64,000 nt of DNA from Mesostigma viride (taxonomy: Eukaryota > Streptophyta > Mesostigmatophyceae > Mesostigmatales > Mesostigmataceae), in NCBI GenBank assembly GCA_009746045.1, contig RPFO01000027.1, positions 5,820,884 through 5,884,883 of the forward strand. Reading direction: 5' to 3'. The notes beneath the pieces are model-generated. The model saw nothing but the letters and a program-made list of their open reading frames with translations, was not told where the DNA came from and ran no database searches. Every line of letters begins with the position of its first letter. Position 1 is the stretch's first letter. Made by a program: the position numbers and the translations under genes. This document shows, one piece after another, positions 10,901-22,894 of the stretch.

Positions 10901-13900
10901 ACGGCCAACCACGCCATGTTTGGTTGCTCGCGTTCACCAAGAACACAGCCGATCACGCCATGTTTGGTTGCTCGCGTTCACCAAGAACACGGCCAACCAC
11001 GCCATGTTTGGTTGCTTGCGTTCACCAAGAACACGGCCAGCCACGCCATGTTTGGTTGCTTGCGTTCACCAAGAACACAGCCAACCACGCCATGTTTGGT
11101 TGCTTGCGTTCACCAAGAACACAGCCAACCACGCCATGTTTGGTTGCTTGCGTTCACCAAGAACACAGCCATGTTTGGTTGCTTGCGTTCACCAAGAACA
11201 CAGCCAACCACGCCATGTTTGGTTGCTTGCGTTCACCAAGAACACGGCCAACCACGCCATGTTTGGTTGCTCGCGCTCACCAAGAACACAGCCAGCCACG
11301 GCATGTTTGGTTGCTTGCGTTCACCAAGAACACGGCCAACCACGCCATGTTTGGTTGCTTGCGTTCACCAAGAACACAGCCAACCACGCCATGTTTGGTT
11401 GCTCGCGTTCACCAAGAACACGGCCAGCCACGCCATGTTTGGTTGCTTGCGTTCACCAAGAACACGGCCAACCACGCCATGTTTGGTTGCTCGCGTTCAC
11501 CAAGAACACACGCCATGTTTGGTTGCTTGCGTTCACCAAGAACACGGCCAACCACGGCATGTTTGGTTGCTTGCGTTCACCAAGAACACAGCCAGCCACG
11601 CCATGTTTGGTTGCTTGCGTTCACCAAGAACACGGCCAACCACGCCATGTTTGGTTGCTTGCGTTCACCAAGAACACAGCCAACCACGCCATGTTTGGTT
11701 GCTTGCGTTCACCAAGAACACGGCCAACCACGCCATGTTTGGTTGCTCGCGTTCAGCAAGAACACAGCCAACCACGCCATGTTTGGTTGCTTGCGTTCAC
11801 CAAGAACACGGCCAACCACGCCATGTTTGGTTGCTCGCGTTCACCAAGAACACGGCCAACCACGCCATGTTTGGTTGCTCGCGTTCACCAAGAACACGGC
11901 CAACCACGCCATGTTTGGTTGCTTGCGTTCACCAAGAACACGGCCAGCCACGCCATGTTTGGTTGCTTGCGTTCACCAAGAACACAGCCAACCACGCCAT
12001 GTTTGGTTGCTTGCGTTCACCAAGAACACGGCCAACCACGCCATGTTTGGTTGCTCGCGTTCACCAAGAACACGGCCAGCCACGCCATGTTTGGTTGCTT
12101 GCGTTCACCAAGAACACAGCCAACCACGCCATGTTTGGTTGCTTGCGTTCACCAAGAACACGGCCAACCACGCCATGTTTGGTTGCTCGCGCTCACCAAG
12201 AACACAGCCAGCCACGGCATGTTTGGTTGCTTGCGTTCACCAAGAACACGGCCAACCACGCCATGTTTGGTTGCTTGCGTTCACCAAGAACACAGCCAAC
12301 CACGCCATGTTTGGTTGCTTGCGTTCACCAAGAACACGGCCAGCCACGGCATGTTTGGTTGCTTGCTTTCACCAAGAACACGGCCAACCACGCCATGTTT
12401 GGTTGCTCGCGTTCACCAAGAACACAGCCAACCACGCCATGTTTGGTTGCTCGCGTTCACCAAGAACACAGCCAACCACGCCATGTTTGGTTGCTTGCGT
12501 TCACCAAGAACACAGCAAACCACGCCATGTTTGGTTGCTCGCGTTCACCAAGAACATACGCCATGTTTGGTTGCTTGCGTTCACCAAGAACACAGCCAAC
12601 CACGCCATGTTTGGTTGCTTGCGTTCACCAAGAACACAGCCAACCACGCCATGTTTGGTTGCTTGCGTTCACCAAGAACACGGCCAACCACGCCATGTTT
12701 GGTTGCTCGCGTTCACCAAGAACACACGCCATGTTTGGTTGCTCGCGTTCACCAAGAACACAGCCAACCACGCCATGTTTGGTTGCTTGCGTTCACCAAG
12801 AACACAGCCAACCACGCCATGTTTGGTTGCTTGCGTTCACCAAGAACACAGCCAGCCACAGCATGTTTGGTTGCTTGCGTTCACCAAGAACACAGCCAAC
12901 CACGCCATGTTTGGTTGCTTGCGTTCACCAAGAACACAGCCAGCCACGGCATGTTTGGTTGCTTGCGTTCACCAAGAACACGGCCAACCACGCCATGTTT
13001 GGTTGCTTGCGCTCACCAAGAACACAGCCAACCACGCCATGTTTGGTTGCTTGCGTTCACCAAGAACACAGCCAACCACGCCATGTTTGGTTGCTTGCGT
13101 TCACCAAGAACACAGCCAACCACGCCATGTTTGGTTGCTTGCGTTCACCAAGAACACAGCCAACCACGCCATGTTTGGTTGCTTGCGTTCACCAAGAACA
13201 CGGCCAACCACGCCATGTTTGGTTGCTCGCGTTCACCAAGAACACACGCCATGTTTGGTTGCTTGCGTTCACCAAGAACACGGCCAGCCACGCCATGTTT
13301 GGTTGCTCGCGTTCACCAAGAACACAGCCAACCACGCCATGTTTGGTTGCTTGCGTTCACCAAGAACACAGCCAACCACGCCATGTTTGGTTGCTTGCGT
13401 TCACCAAGAACACAGCCAACCACGCCATGTTTGGTTGCTCGCGTTCACCAAGAACACAGCCAGCCACGCCATGTTTGGTTGCTCGCGTTCACCAAGAACA
13501 CGGCCAACCACGCCATGTTTGGTTGCTTGCGTTCACCAAGAACACAGCCAACCACGCCATGTTTGGTTGCTTGCGTTCACCAAGAACACGGCCAACCACG
13601 CCATGTTTGGTTGCTTGCGTTCACCAAGAACACGGCCAACCACGCCATGTTTGGTTGCTCGCGTTCACCAAGAACACGGCCAACCACGCCATGTCTGGTT
13701 GCTTGCGTTCACCAAGAACACACGCCATGTTTGGTTGCTTGCGTTCACCAAGAACACAGCCAGCCACGCCATGTTTGGTTGCTTGCGTTCACCAAGAACA
13801 CGGCCAACCACGCCATGTTTGGTTGCTCGCGTTCACCAAGAACATACGCCATGTTTGGTTGCTTGCGTTCACCAAGAACACAGCCAACCACGCCATGTTT

Positions 13901-15460
13901 GGTTGCTTGCGTTCACCAAGAACATACGCCATGTTTGGTTGCTTGCGTTCACCAAGAACACAGCCAACCACGCCATGTTTGGTTGCTCGCGTTCAGCAAG
14001 AACACAGCCAACCACGCCATGTTTGGTTGCTCGCGTTCACCAAGAACACGGCCAACCACGCCATGTTTGGTTGCTTGCGTTCACCAAGAACATACGCCAT
14101 GTTTGGTTGCTTGCGTTCACCAAGAACACAGCCAACCACGCCATGTTTGGTTGCTTGCGTTCACCAAGAACATACGCCATGTTTGGTTGCTTGCGTTCAC
14201 CAAGAACACGGCCAACCACGCCATGTTTGGTTGCTTGCGTTCACCAAGAACACAGCCAACCACGCCATGTTTGGTTGCTCGCGTTCACCAAGAACACGGC
14301 CAACCACGCCATGTTTGGTTGCTTGCGTTCACCAAGAACATACGCCATGTTTGGTTGCTTGCGTTCACCAAGAACACAGCCAACCACGCCATGTTTGGTT
14401 GCTTGCGTTCACCAAGAACACAGCCAGCCACGCCATGTTTGGTTGCTCGCGTTCACCAAGAACACAGCCAACCACGCCATGTTTGGTTGCTCGCGTTCAC
14501 CAAGAACACAGCCAACCACGCCATGTTTGGTTGCTTGCGTTCACCAAGAACACGGCCAACCACGCCATGTTTGGTTGCTTGCGTTCACCAAGAACACGGC
14601 CAACCACGCCATGTTTGGTTGCTCGCGTTCACCAAGAACACAGCCAACCACGCCATGTCTGGTTGCTTGCGTTCACCAAGAACACACGCCATGTTTGGTT
14701 GCTTGCGTTCACCAAGAACACAGCCAGCCACGCCATGTTTGGTTGCTTGCGTTCACCAAGAACACGGCCAACCACGCCATGTTTGGTTGCTTGCGTTCAC
14801 CAAGAACACAGCCAGCCACGCCATGTTTGGTTGCTCGCGTTCACCAAGAACACGGCCAACCACGCCATGTTTGGTTGCTTGCGTTCACCAAGAACACGGC
14901 CAACCACGCCATGTTTGGTTGCTTGCGTTCACCAAGAACACAGCCAACCACGCCATGTTTGGTTGCTCGCGTTCACCAAGAACACGGCCAACCACGCCAT
15001 GTTTGGTTGCTTGCGTTCACCAAGAACACAGCCAACCACGCCATGTTTGGTTGCTTGCGTTCACCAAGAACACAGCCAACCACGCCATGTTTGGTTGCTT
15101 GCGTTCACCAAGAACATACGCCATGTTTGGTTGCTTGCGTTCACCAAGAACACAGCCAGCCACGCCATGTTTGGTTGCTTGCGTTCACCAAGAACACGGC
15201 CAGCCACGCCATGTTTGGTTGCTCGCGTTCACCAAGAACACGGCCAACCACGCCATGTTTGGTTGCTCGCGTTCACCAAGAACACAGCCAACCACGCCAT
15301 GTTTGGTTGCTCGCGTTCACCAAGAACACAGCCAACCACGCCATGTTTGGTTGCTTGCGTTCAGCAAGAACACAGCCAACCACGCCATGTTTGGTTGCTT
15401 GCGTTCACCAAGAACACGGCCAACCACGCCATGTTTGGTTGCTTGCGTTCAGCAAGAACA
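7965..15460. repeat. Giant 44-bp minisatellite array, about 170 copies
   Basis: About 7.5 kb of head-to-tail 44-bp units contain TTCACCAAGAACAC, GCCACGCCATG and TTTGGTTGCT. Recurrent variants are ACAG/ACGG, CCAACC/CCAGCC, TTGCG/TCGCG, and deletion forms ending ACACACGCC or ACATACGCC. No stop occurs in any plus frame, so three overlapping frames of about 2,500 codons exist by chance. A higher-order block is duplicated with a 1,091-bp offset (about 9700-10370 and 10790-11460, nearly identical). The ACATACGCC form is found only from about 12550 onward. There are no unique spacers, so it is not a CRISPR array. Confidence 0.98.
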
Positions 15461-15504
15461 TCGCAACCCATGGCATCGGGTCATAGGTGAACAGCAATAG
15501 TTGT

Positions 15505-15612
15505 CATAGTCGAACAGCAATAGCACATCCCATGGTGCACATCGTCGAACAACAATAGCACATCCCATGGTGCACATCGTCGAACAGCAATAGCACATCA
15601 CATGGTGCACCC
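15505..15612. repeat. 35-bp repeat, 3 copies
   Basis: Three 35-bp units containing CGAACAGCAATAGCACATC start at 15511, 15546 and 15581. They begin just after the 44-bp array ends. Each contains CCATGGTGCAC. Confidence 0.85.
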
Positions 15613-15853
15613 TAATGGCCTCTATGGGACCGCAAAGACGAGCCAATCGCGGCGCCCACCGGCGACATTACTTGCCCCCCCCAGCCCTCGCTCACCGCGC
15701 ATCTCCCCTCCTCTTTTGATCACAGCAAACCTCACACCAAGGCATCAGTTGCCTCGATATGATTCCCAAAGGCCCGCTGCCTAGTGCTGCCCACCGGCCG
15801 CCTCCCCCGTGTCCCCACGTCCCCAACCAGCCGACCAACGAAGCCCCACCCAC

Positions 15854-15998
15854 CGGCCACCTCCTTGGCCTCGCGCGCGGCTGCCATCTCTGCGTTGATC
15901 TGCTCTTTCTCCGCCTGCAGGTTGGCCACGCTGGTCTCCCGCTTCTTGTTGTCGCGCTGGAGCACCCGGATTTTCTCCTCCAGGCTGCGGACCAGCTC
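15854..15998 (-). CDS. Coiled-coil protein, exon 8
   Basis: This 145-base exon follows a CAG acceptor at 15999-16001. The peptide begins ELVRSLEEKIRVLQRDNKKR and ends EMAAAREAKEVA, strongly coiled coil. Two donors are possible: GAG before GTGGCC (15861) or a better GTGGGT (15854). Only the second gives the phase needed by exon 9, so I chose it. The exon starts in phase 0, matching exon 7. Confidence 0.7.
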
Positions 15999-16274
15999 CT
16001 GGCGATGGAGCGACGGGGCAGCCGACAAAAGGACACGCGTTTGAAGATATCCAAAGGGACCAGGGCAAGTGTAAGTGTTTCATGATGTCGAAAGGACAAA
16101 GGCAAGGGTAAGCGACAGCAGGCGAACTCTTCATTTTGACGCCACGCACACCCTACTGAAGACCCGGCAAGGGGAGACGCCCAAAACAAAGGCAGCAGCA
16201 GGAATTAACGCAAGGGGTGGCATGGGAATCTTCTTTCCCAGGCTGTGCATCGGCTCCAGGTGGCACCATCGGGT

Positions 16275-16632
16275 TGGTGCATAGGTGCATAGGTGCATAG
16301 GTGCATAGGTGCATAGGTGCATAGGTGCATAGGTGAATAGGTGCATAGGTGCATAGGTGCATAGGTGCATAGGTGCATAGGTGGGTGCATAGGTGCACAG
16401 GTGCATAGGTGCATAGGTGCATAGGTGGGTGCATAGGTGCATAGGTGCATAGGTGCATAGGTGCATAGGTGCATAGGTGCATAGGTGCATAGGTGCATAG
16501 GTGGGTGCATAGGTGCATAGGTGCATAGGTGCATAGGTGCATAGGTGCATAGGTGGATAGGTGCATAGGTGCATAGGTGAATAGGTGCATAGGTGCATAG
16601 GTGAATAGGTGCATAAGTGCATAGGTGCAACG
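16275..16632. repeat. 8-bp GTGCATAG tandem repeat, about 43 copies
   Basis: The 8-bp unit GTGCATAG recurs for about 355 bp, with sporadic GTGAATAG, GTGGATAG and a recurring GTGG insertion. Frames open on the minus strand (MHLCTYAP repeats) are artefacts. It lies in the intron between exons 7 and 8. Confidence 0.95.
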
Positions 16633-17067
16633 AGATGATGTCCATACGAAGGGACGCAAGCATCAACCGAATAATAGCGGATGGACCTTCGCATTATTAT
16701 GTTGCTAACCACTTTCGGTCCGCACACGACTAATTGGCCATGGGGACAAGCCTCTGCGCATGGTGCGCACGTACCTAGTATTGGAGTGCCCAAGGGACAG
16801 GTGTCAGGAGACAACATCTGCTTTAGTGGCCAGGGGACAGGTGTCAAGAAACAACGTTTTTGGAGGCTAACCGTATTGCCAAAGCCGTAGGAAGGCCAGC
16901 ATTCGGAATGCCAGCATCAAGGACCGGCAACAAATGGCGGGTTTCCCGCACCTGCACCTGCATCCCCTAGTCCCAAATCCTTTCACGGCCCCGTCCAACA
17001 AGAGATGCCCGCACCTGCATCCACGTTTACCCTAGCCTGGCCCAACTACACATGCCCCTCCACCCAC

Positions 17068-17171
17068 CCGCCGCTGGTGGTGGTCGGCCTGCAGGAAGCC
17101 CTTTGCGCGGACCTCCGCCTTGTACTTGTGCGACTCCTCGTCACGCTCCCTCGTAACGATGGCCAGGCGCT
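17068..17171 (-). CDS. Coiled-coil protein, exon 7
   Basis: A CAG acceptor (17172-17174) is followed by two bases of a split Glu codon and then RLAIVTRERDEESHKYKAE. The downstream end is ambiguous. A GTCCGC donor after GAG would end the exon at 17113; a better GTGGGT donor would extend it to 17068 and add VRAKGFLQADHHQRR. Both end in phase 0, as exon 8 requires. The split codon agrees with the phase-1 end of exon 6. A partial copy of its start, coding MESDEES, lies at about 17263-17300. Confidence 0.55.
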
Positions 17172-17784
17172 CTGGGGGGATCCATAACAAGATAGAGGGA
17201 AGAAAGAAAGGAACGAAAAAAAAAAAAAAAAAAACAGTACTCATCATAGTCACTATAGCACTAGACTCCTCGTCACTCTCCATCGTGGGGGTGGGCAGGC
17301 GGTCTGTATGGGTATGGGGTCTACGTGGGTCTCCAGAGGAACTCTTAACAACGCAAAAATGCACAGAGGAGCAGGCAGTAAGTGTTGAATATAGGGGGTT
17401 CAGACTGCTTTCGCTCCTGGCAAGGAGGTGGCATGGCGGGTGGTGAGCAAGGAGGTGGCATGGCTGGTGGTGAGCATGGCTGGTGGTGGGCAAGGAGGTG
17501 TGCACGGCCGGTCGGTCTGTACCGATAGCCAGGGGAGCAGGCGAGCAGGTAGCCTGGGGGAAGGCAGTACAGTAAATAACGGAAGGGAGGATAAGAGACA
17601 AGTGGTCACTACCTGGTCAGCACGGCCATATAATCAAGAGAAAGCGAAGAGACACGCGTGATAGCTACAAACCATGTGCTCGTTTATGGTGACACCACGT
17701 GCGTGTGAGGCAACCAGCACTCACCATTATTGCGATCGTAAAAATTGTTGCTGCTATGGGGTTGTCAACCATCGTCACCCTCAG

Positions 17785-17845
17785 GCACCGGCCAAGGAGG
17801 CCTCCAGCACTTTGCTGCGTGTGCACGTAGACCCCACCACTTAAA
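17785..17845 (-). pseudogene. Decayed copy of the 3' half of exon 6
   Basis: The stretch shares GGAGGCCTCCA and TGCTGCGTGTGCAC with exon 6 (18915-18994) on the plus strand, with frame-breaking differences. It lies about 1.1 kb to the donor side of the intact exon, beyond the triplet-repeat tract. Confidence 0.55.
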
Positions 17846-18007
17846 GGACCCCAGCTCGTGCTCATTGGGTTGACTAGAGTGAGCGCGTGGGTGTGCTTCC
17901 CCTTCACCGTACCCGTGCACTCGTTTCAGGTGACCACGTGCTTGTTGGGTCTAGGCAGCCACGATGGCCCAGAGATGTTTGGGGAGATTAACCGCTCTCT
18001 GACCCCA

Positions 18008-18906
<899 letters not shown>

Positions 18907-18914
18907 GTCATTAC

Positions 18915-18994
18915 CGGCCATGGAGGCCTCCACGACTTGCTGCGTGTGCACACGCACGTCCTCCACTTTTTGGATCCAAGACTTGACTTCTTCT
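18915..18994 (-). CDS. Coiled-coil protein, exon 6
   Basis: This 80-base exon follows an ACCACAG acceptor (18995-18997) and ends ATGGCCG before GTAATG. One base completes the codon split with exon 5, followed by EEVKSWIQKVEDVRVHTQQV and VEASMA, with a final G split to exon 7. Phases fit on both sides. The triplet-repeat tract starts within 10 bases of the donor. Confidence 0.68.
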
Positions 18995-19014
18995 CTGTGG
19001 TGGGGGACAAAACA

Positions 19015-19150
19015 AGGGGACGAGGGGGCGAGGGGGCGAGGGGGCAAGGGGGCGAGGGGATGAGGGGGCGAGGGGGCAAGGGGGTGAGGGGGCGAGGGGG
19101 CCAGGGGGCCAGGGGGCCAGGGGGCCAGGGGGGCAGGGGGCAAGAGGACA
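19015..19150. repeat. G-rich GGGGGCGA/GGGGGCCA short tandem repeat
   Basis: Units of 8-9 bp alternate GGGGGCGAG, GGGGGCAAG and later GGGGGCCAG over about 130 bp, on the acceptor side of exon 6. The runs of five or more G could form G-quadruplexes on the plus strand (composition only). Confidence 0.85.
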
Positions 19151-19216
19151 AGGCAGGCAAGTACATATGGAGGGAAGGGAGCTGAGTGAGCTGAGGGGAA
19201 GAAGGGCGGCTACTCA

Positions 19217-19405
19217 CGAGAGGCAAGGTGAGGACGGTTGGGGCATCCGCGTGACGCAATACTCCTACTAGATTATAGCAACGACAATACCGGCTGTCCA
19301 TGCAAGGTGAGAACGGTTGGGGCATCCGCGTGACGCACTACTCCTACTAGATGATAGCAAACCACAATAGTCTCCTACTAGATGATAGCAATGACATTAC
19401 CGGCT
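19217..19405. repeat. About 90-bp direct duplication
   Basis: The block with GGTGAGAACGGTTGGGGCAT, the CTCCTACTAGATGATAGCAA motif and ACCGGCTGTC occurs twice (about 19224 and 19305) with a third partial copy near 19370. It is intronic and non-coding. Confidence 0.75.
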
Positions 19406-19466
19406 GTCTATGTCCACCCCCAAACCTCAGCCCCGTGATGACTCACCTCAGCGCGCAGCCTCTATA

Positions 19467-19757
19467 CTCGTCGGCCCCCATGAGGTGTCAAGTCGGCCCC
19501 CATGAGGTGTCAAGTCGGCCCCCATGAGGTCTCAAGTCGGCTCCCATGAGGTGTCAAGTCGGCCCCCATGAGGTCTCAAGTTGGCCCCCATGAGGTCTCA
19601 AGTCGGCTCCCATGAGATCTCAAGTTGGCCCCCATGAGGTGTCAAGTCGGCTCCCATGAGGTCTCAGGTAGGCTCCCATGAGGTGTCAGGTCGGCCCCCA
19701 TGAGGTGTCAAGTCGTCCCCCATGAGATCTCAAGTCTGCCCCCATGAGGTGTCAAGG
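19467..19757. repeat. 22-bp minisatellite, about 13 copies
   Basis: About thirteen 22-bp units with core GGCCCCCATGAGGTGTCAAG vary at GTG/GTC/ATC and CC/TC positions. They lie in the intron on the donor side of exon 5. Confidence 0.95.
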
Positions 19758-19909
19758 ATGAGCGAGTCTCCCTCGAGCCCAGCTGCGTCAATTAGCCCCT
19801 AACAGCCACGAACCAGCCCCCTACCTCACCACAAGTTCAGAAGCCAACCCTTGCCCCCCTGCCTCACCACAAGTGCGGAAGCCAACCCTTGCCTTGCGAA
19901 GAGATAGCA

Positions 19910-19972
19910 ACCCAGCGATGACGGTCCGTGACTACTCCTTGTCCATGCCCGCCTGCATGAGTGATGCTAGAC
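19910..19972 (-). pseudogene. Decayed copy of the 3' half of exon 5
   Basis: On the minus strand this reads MQAGMDKE, a stop, then SRTVIAG and a GT. It matches MQADVDKEELRTVIAG and its donor in exon 5. The copy is on the donor side and carries an in-frame stop. Confidence 0.65.
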
Positions 19973-20006
19973 CTAAGAGCTCGATGATTTAATTCCACCC
20001 CCCTAC

Positions 20007-20125
20007 CTCAACCCGGCGATGACGGTCCGCAACTCCTCCTTGTCCACGTCCGCCTGCATGAGCGCCCGTCGGTTGGCATCCAGCTCCTCCATGTGGGCCA
20101 GCACCGACGTGCGCAGCGCCAGCAC
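20007..20125 (-). CDS. Coiled-coil protein, exon 5
   Basis: The exon starts after a GACAG acceptor (20126-20128) in phase 0. The peptide begins VLALRTSVLAHMEELDANRR and continues ALMQADVDKEELRTVIAG. Two donors are possible, GTAGGG (exon end 20007) or GTTGAG (20013). Both leave two bases that join exon 6 correctly. Three acceptor-plus-start copies of this exon exist, of which only this one reads through. Confidence 0.68.
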
Positions 20126-20365
20126 CTGTCAAAAATCCACGCCACCATGAACATCATGACGAAATTACCAGAAAAAAATCGCAGCATTAGCACGCTGGGG
20201 TACTAGAGCATGGACCAGCAACTGCTATGCGCCAGCAACTGTTTCGAACCGGTGATTTGGCATGGCACGGCGTTCAGGGGAGCGTACTACAAGCTCAGGG
20301 TCGGATTGTGAAGATGTTGCAAGGAACAATCGCAGAGAGAAGTGCTGCGAGGAGATGACAGCACC

Positions 20366-20500
20366 GCCTAGCGCAGCGCCAGCACCTGCAGGCGTGACAG
20401 TGACCACCGTGACAACTTAAGTGTGAGCCGCGATCCGGAGGGAGTGGGCATGTGGACTAGCGCGCCCGCCGTGCGCAGCGCCAGCACCTGGTCCATGGCA
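20366..20500 (-). pseudogene. Two decayed copies of the 5' end of exon 5
   Basis: At about 20370-20392 a CTGCAG acceptor is followed by VLALR and a stop. At about 20466-20492 an ACCAG acceptor is followed by VLALRTAG. Both repeat the acceptor and first codons (VLALRT) of exon 5 and lie on its acceptor side. Confidence 0.65.
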
Positions 20501-21029
20501 GCGACAGTCGCCATGGTAATACGAACAGCCACAGTAATGAGGATGGCTGAGTGCAAGAGGGCATGAGCATAGGGACCAGCACCGGTTGGCATGCGACCGC
20601 GTTTCAGGATAACAGACGCGAGAGCTAATATCACCGACGCCTGTCAATCATGATAATCATGATAACGTAGTGCTGATCAAGTTCAGGCCGCACCGGTCGC
20701 AAAAGGTATGTCATGTGCACCCTATCTCCTAGCTATAGCGGCTACCCTTCCATCTCAAGGTAAAGAAACTATGCTCAGAGAACCACGATGGCTGTTGTTG
20801 TTACTGATACTTTTACAAACCGGGAGAGCTCTTGTGTTCACCGTGACGAGGAACATGCATTAAGAGTTTCCCGAATATAGTTTAGTTTTACTAAGGGCGC
20901 CAGGTTGTCCTCCCTCCCAGCGCGCATGATAATCCACACACATGCAACTCATTCTCGCATACGCGTGCCGCTTACCTGGGAGAGGAAAGTACTAGTACCT
21001 AGTCGTAGCAACTGTGGGCGTAACCTGCC

Positions 21030-21200
21030 GGCTGCATCTCGGTGCGGTGGTCTGGCTCCTCTGTGCGCCCATGACACTATACGCCATACCATACAAGTCC
21101 CATACTTCCTACCCATCCACACTAGAAGCAACGGCCTTGCTCCCGTTGCTGCCAGGGGAAGCAACCTCCTTTCTCACCTGCCGCTGCATCACAAAACAAC
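21030..21200 (-). pseudogene. Two decayed copies of the 3' end of exon 4
   Basis: Near 21032-21060 the minus strand reads HRTEMQPA before GTTAC. Near 21172-21195 it reads MQRQ before GTGAGAAAG. Both repeat the end of exon 4 (HRTEMQRQ before GTGAGAAC) on its donor side. Confidence 0.65.
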
Positions 21201-21259
21201 GTGCGATTCACGACCTATTAATAGTTTAGGTGATGGAATTCATCCCATAATGTTCTCAC

Positions 21260-21364
21260 CTGCCGCTGCATCTCGGTACGGTGCGTGACCTCGGCGACGT
21301 ACTTCTGCACCGCGTGCTCACGCGCGGCCTTCTCCTTGTCCAGCACGAGCTTGAGGCTGTCCAC
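21260..21364 (-). CDS. Coiled-coil protein, exon 4
   Basis: This is a 35-codon exon between an ACAACAG acceptor (21365-21367) and a GTGAGAA donor after CAG, phase 0 at both ends. The peptide is VDSLKLVLDKEKAAREHAVQ followed by KYVAEVTHRTEMQRQ, a coiled coil. Five decayed fragments of its two ends surround it, 3' copies on the donor side and 5' copies on the acceptor side, so only this copy is intact. Confidence 0.72.
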
Positions 21365-21449
21365 CTGTTGTGGGTGGGTGGAGAGACCGTGGGTGGGTGG
21401 ACCGATCGTATGTATACATACACCACAGCCAGAATTAGCAACGCAAAGC

Positions 21450-21670
21450 TCCATGAGCCTTGTCAAGCACAAGTTTCAGGCTGCGCAACTGCGGGAGTAG
21501 CACCGGGCATATCCATCAAACACAGCCAGCGTTAGCCTCGTGAGGCCTTGGCCTAGCGCGAGGCGGTCCACCTGTAACGGGATTGACGGTGGGTAGAATA
21601 AGAGGCTCGCGCCAATCAACCAAATGTGTGTCCTTATCAAGCACCACGTCCAGGCTATCGACCTGCGGGT
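21450..21670 (-). pseudogene. Three decayed copies of the 5' end of exon 4
   Basis: At 21453-21490 the codons SLKLVLDK are preserved after a CGCAGTTGCG junction. At about 21555-21575 a TTACAG acceptor precedes VDRL. At 21636-21665 a CCGCAG acceptor precedes VDSLDVVLDK. All copy the acceptor plus VDSLKLVLDK of exon 4. Confidence 0.65.
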
Positions 21671-21894
21671 GCCAGAACCAGAATACGAATCAACACAGCT
21701 TCCTTCATGTTTCAGCCACCAGCCGGGTGGTGAAATCGCGTGGGTACACACTTGTAGCCACCATCCTGGATGATACTGTACTAGAGGAGCGATAAGGGAA
21801 GGTGACGGATCCGGCAGGTCCCAATGATGGCCGTCACGGACCCGGGTAGCGTTGCATGAACTAGTTTATAACAAAATGCATAGACTTGATTGTA

Positions 21895-22106
21895 TGATAG
21901 CTAGTAATACACATGGCTAGTAATACACATGGCTAGTAATACACATGGCTAGCAAAACACATAGCTAGTAATATACATGGCTAGTAATACACATGGCTAG
22001 TAATACACATGGCTAGTAATACACATGGCTAGTAATACACATGGCTAGCAAAACACATAGCTAGTAATACACATGGCTAGTAATACACATGGCTAATTAT
22101 ACACAG
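21895..22106. repeat. 16-bp minisatellite, about 13 copies
   Basis: Units of GCTAGTAATACACATG recur about 13 times, with a GCTAGCAAAACACATA variant appearing twice at a fixed spacing. That spacing suggests block duplication inside the array. Confidence 0.93.
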
Positions 22107-22339
22107 CATCGCGTGATACCGCGACCATGGGGCCGCGCTCCCCATCCCACCCCACCCCACCTCACCATACTGTACTATATTGACCCCACCCCACCCCACC
22201 GTGCCCATGGGGCCATGCGACCACCATGACGATCACCCACGAGTGCCAGCGGCGGTTCTGCGATGACCTCAAAGACAATCAAGGAACACAGCTATACCGA
22301 ACTTGACCAAATGATTTCTGGTATATGTGAAGTCAGCGA

Positions 22340-22385
22340 GACCCTACCTGTGCCTGCAGCTGCGCCGCCCACTGCGGACCACACT
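22340..22385 (-). pseudogene. Decayed copy of the 3' end of exon 3
   Basis: The minus strand reads GPQWAAQLQAQ before GTAGGG, matching GPQRAAQLQAQ before GTAGGG at the end of exon 3 about 150 bp away. Confidence 0.7.
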
Positions 22386-22499
22386 CCCTACTATTACTAT
22401 ACAACGCTGGCACGCATATGCCTATATACACCCGCATACGCAACTATGGTAGCGCAGTGGTTCTATAGCCGTGCATGGCCCAAGCAGCAACAACCCTAC

Positions 22500-22696
22500 C
22501 TGTGCCTGCAGCTGCGCCGCGCGCTGCGGACCTCCCTCCTTCAGAATCGCGTTCAACCGCGCCACCTCCGCCTGCAGGGCCGCACTGCGCTGCTTCTCTT
22601 CAGCCAGCGACCGCTCCGCGTTGAACGCACGCACACGTGTCTCGCGCTCGACGTCACTGAGGGGGGGGGGTCCGCGAGCTGCGACTCAAATGTCAC
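22500..22696 (-). CDS. Coiled-coil protein, exon 3 (with a C10 homopolymer indel)
   Basis: A strong pyrimidine-rich acceptor ending ACCAG (22697-22699) precedes VTFESQLADPPP. After a run of ten C the open frame shifts and continues DVERETRVRAFNAERSLAEE to GGPQRAAQLQAQ and a GTAGGG donor. With one more C the exon is 66 codons, phase 0 at both ends, and fits exons 2 and 4. Without it, only an internal CTCAG acceptor at 22657 would give an open exon, but in the wrong phase for exon 2. A sequencing or assembly slip in the run is the simplest reading. Confidence 0.62.
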
Positions 22697-22894
22697 CTGG
22701 TGAGGAGGGGGAGGGTAGAAGACGAGGAAAAGTCCGAGCAGCAGCAAAAGACAAGTGCGGACAGTAAAGGACATTAGTCGGCTACTCCAACATGTCCTGT
22801 CTCGACTTGCCGCCGCACCAGCATCCGCACAATTGTACACCACATGGGCTGTCACCTTTATCTTTACGGACGCCTCTTCCCTACCATGGAAATC

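Noticed and set aside
7965-15460. CRISPR array
   Set aside because: The units are contiguous repeats without unique spacers, the genome is eukaryotic and no cas gene is present.
7761-15500. Three plus-strand open frames of about 2,500 codons
   Set aside because: They are translations of the 44-bp array in its three phases. No codon preference or frame preference exists, deletion variants do not preserve frame, and the array lies in an intron with compatible splice phases on both sides.
16131-16847. Minus-strand frame of CTYAPMHL repeats
   Set aside because: It is a translation of the 8-bp GTGCATAG repeat.
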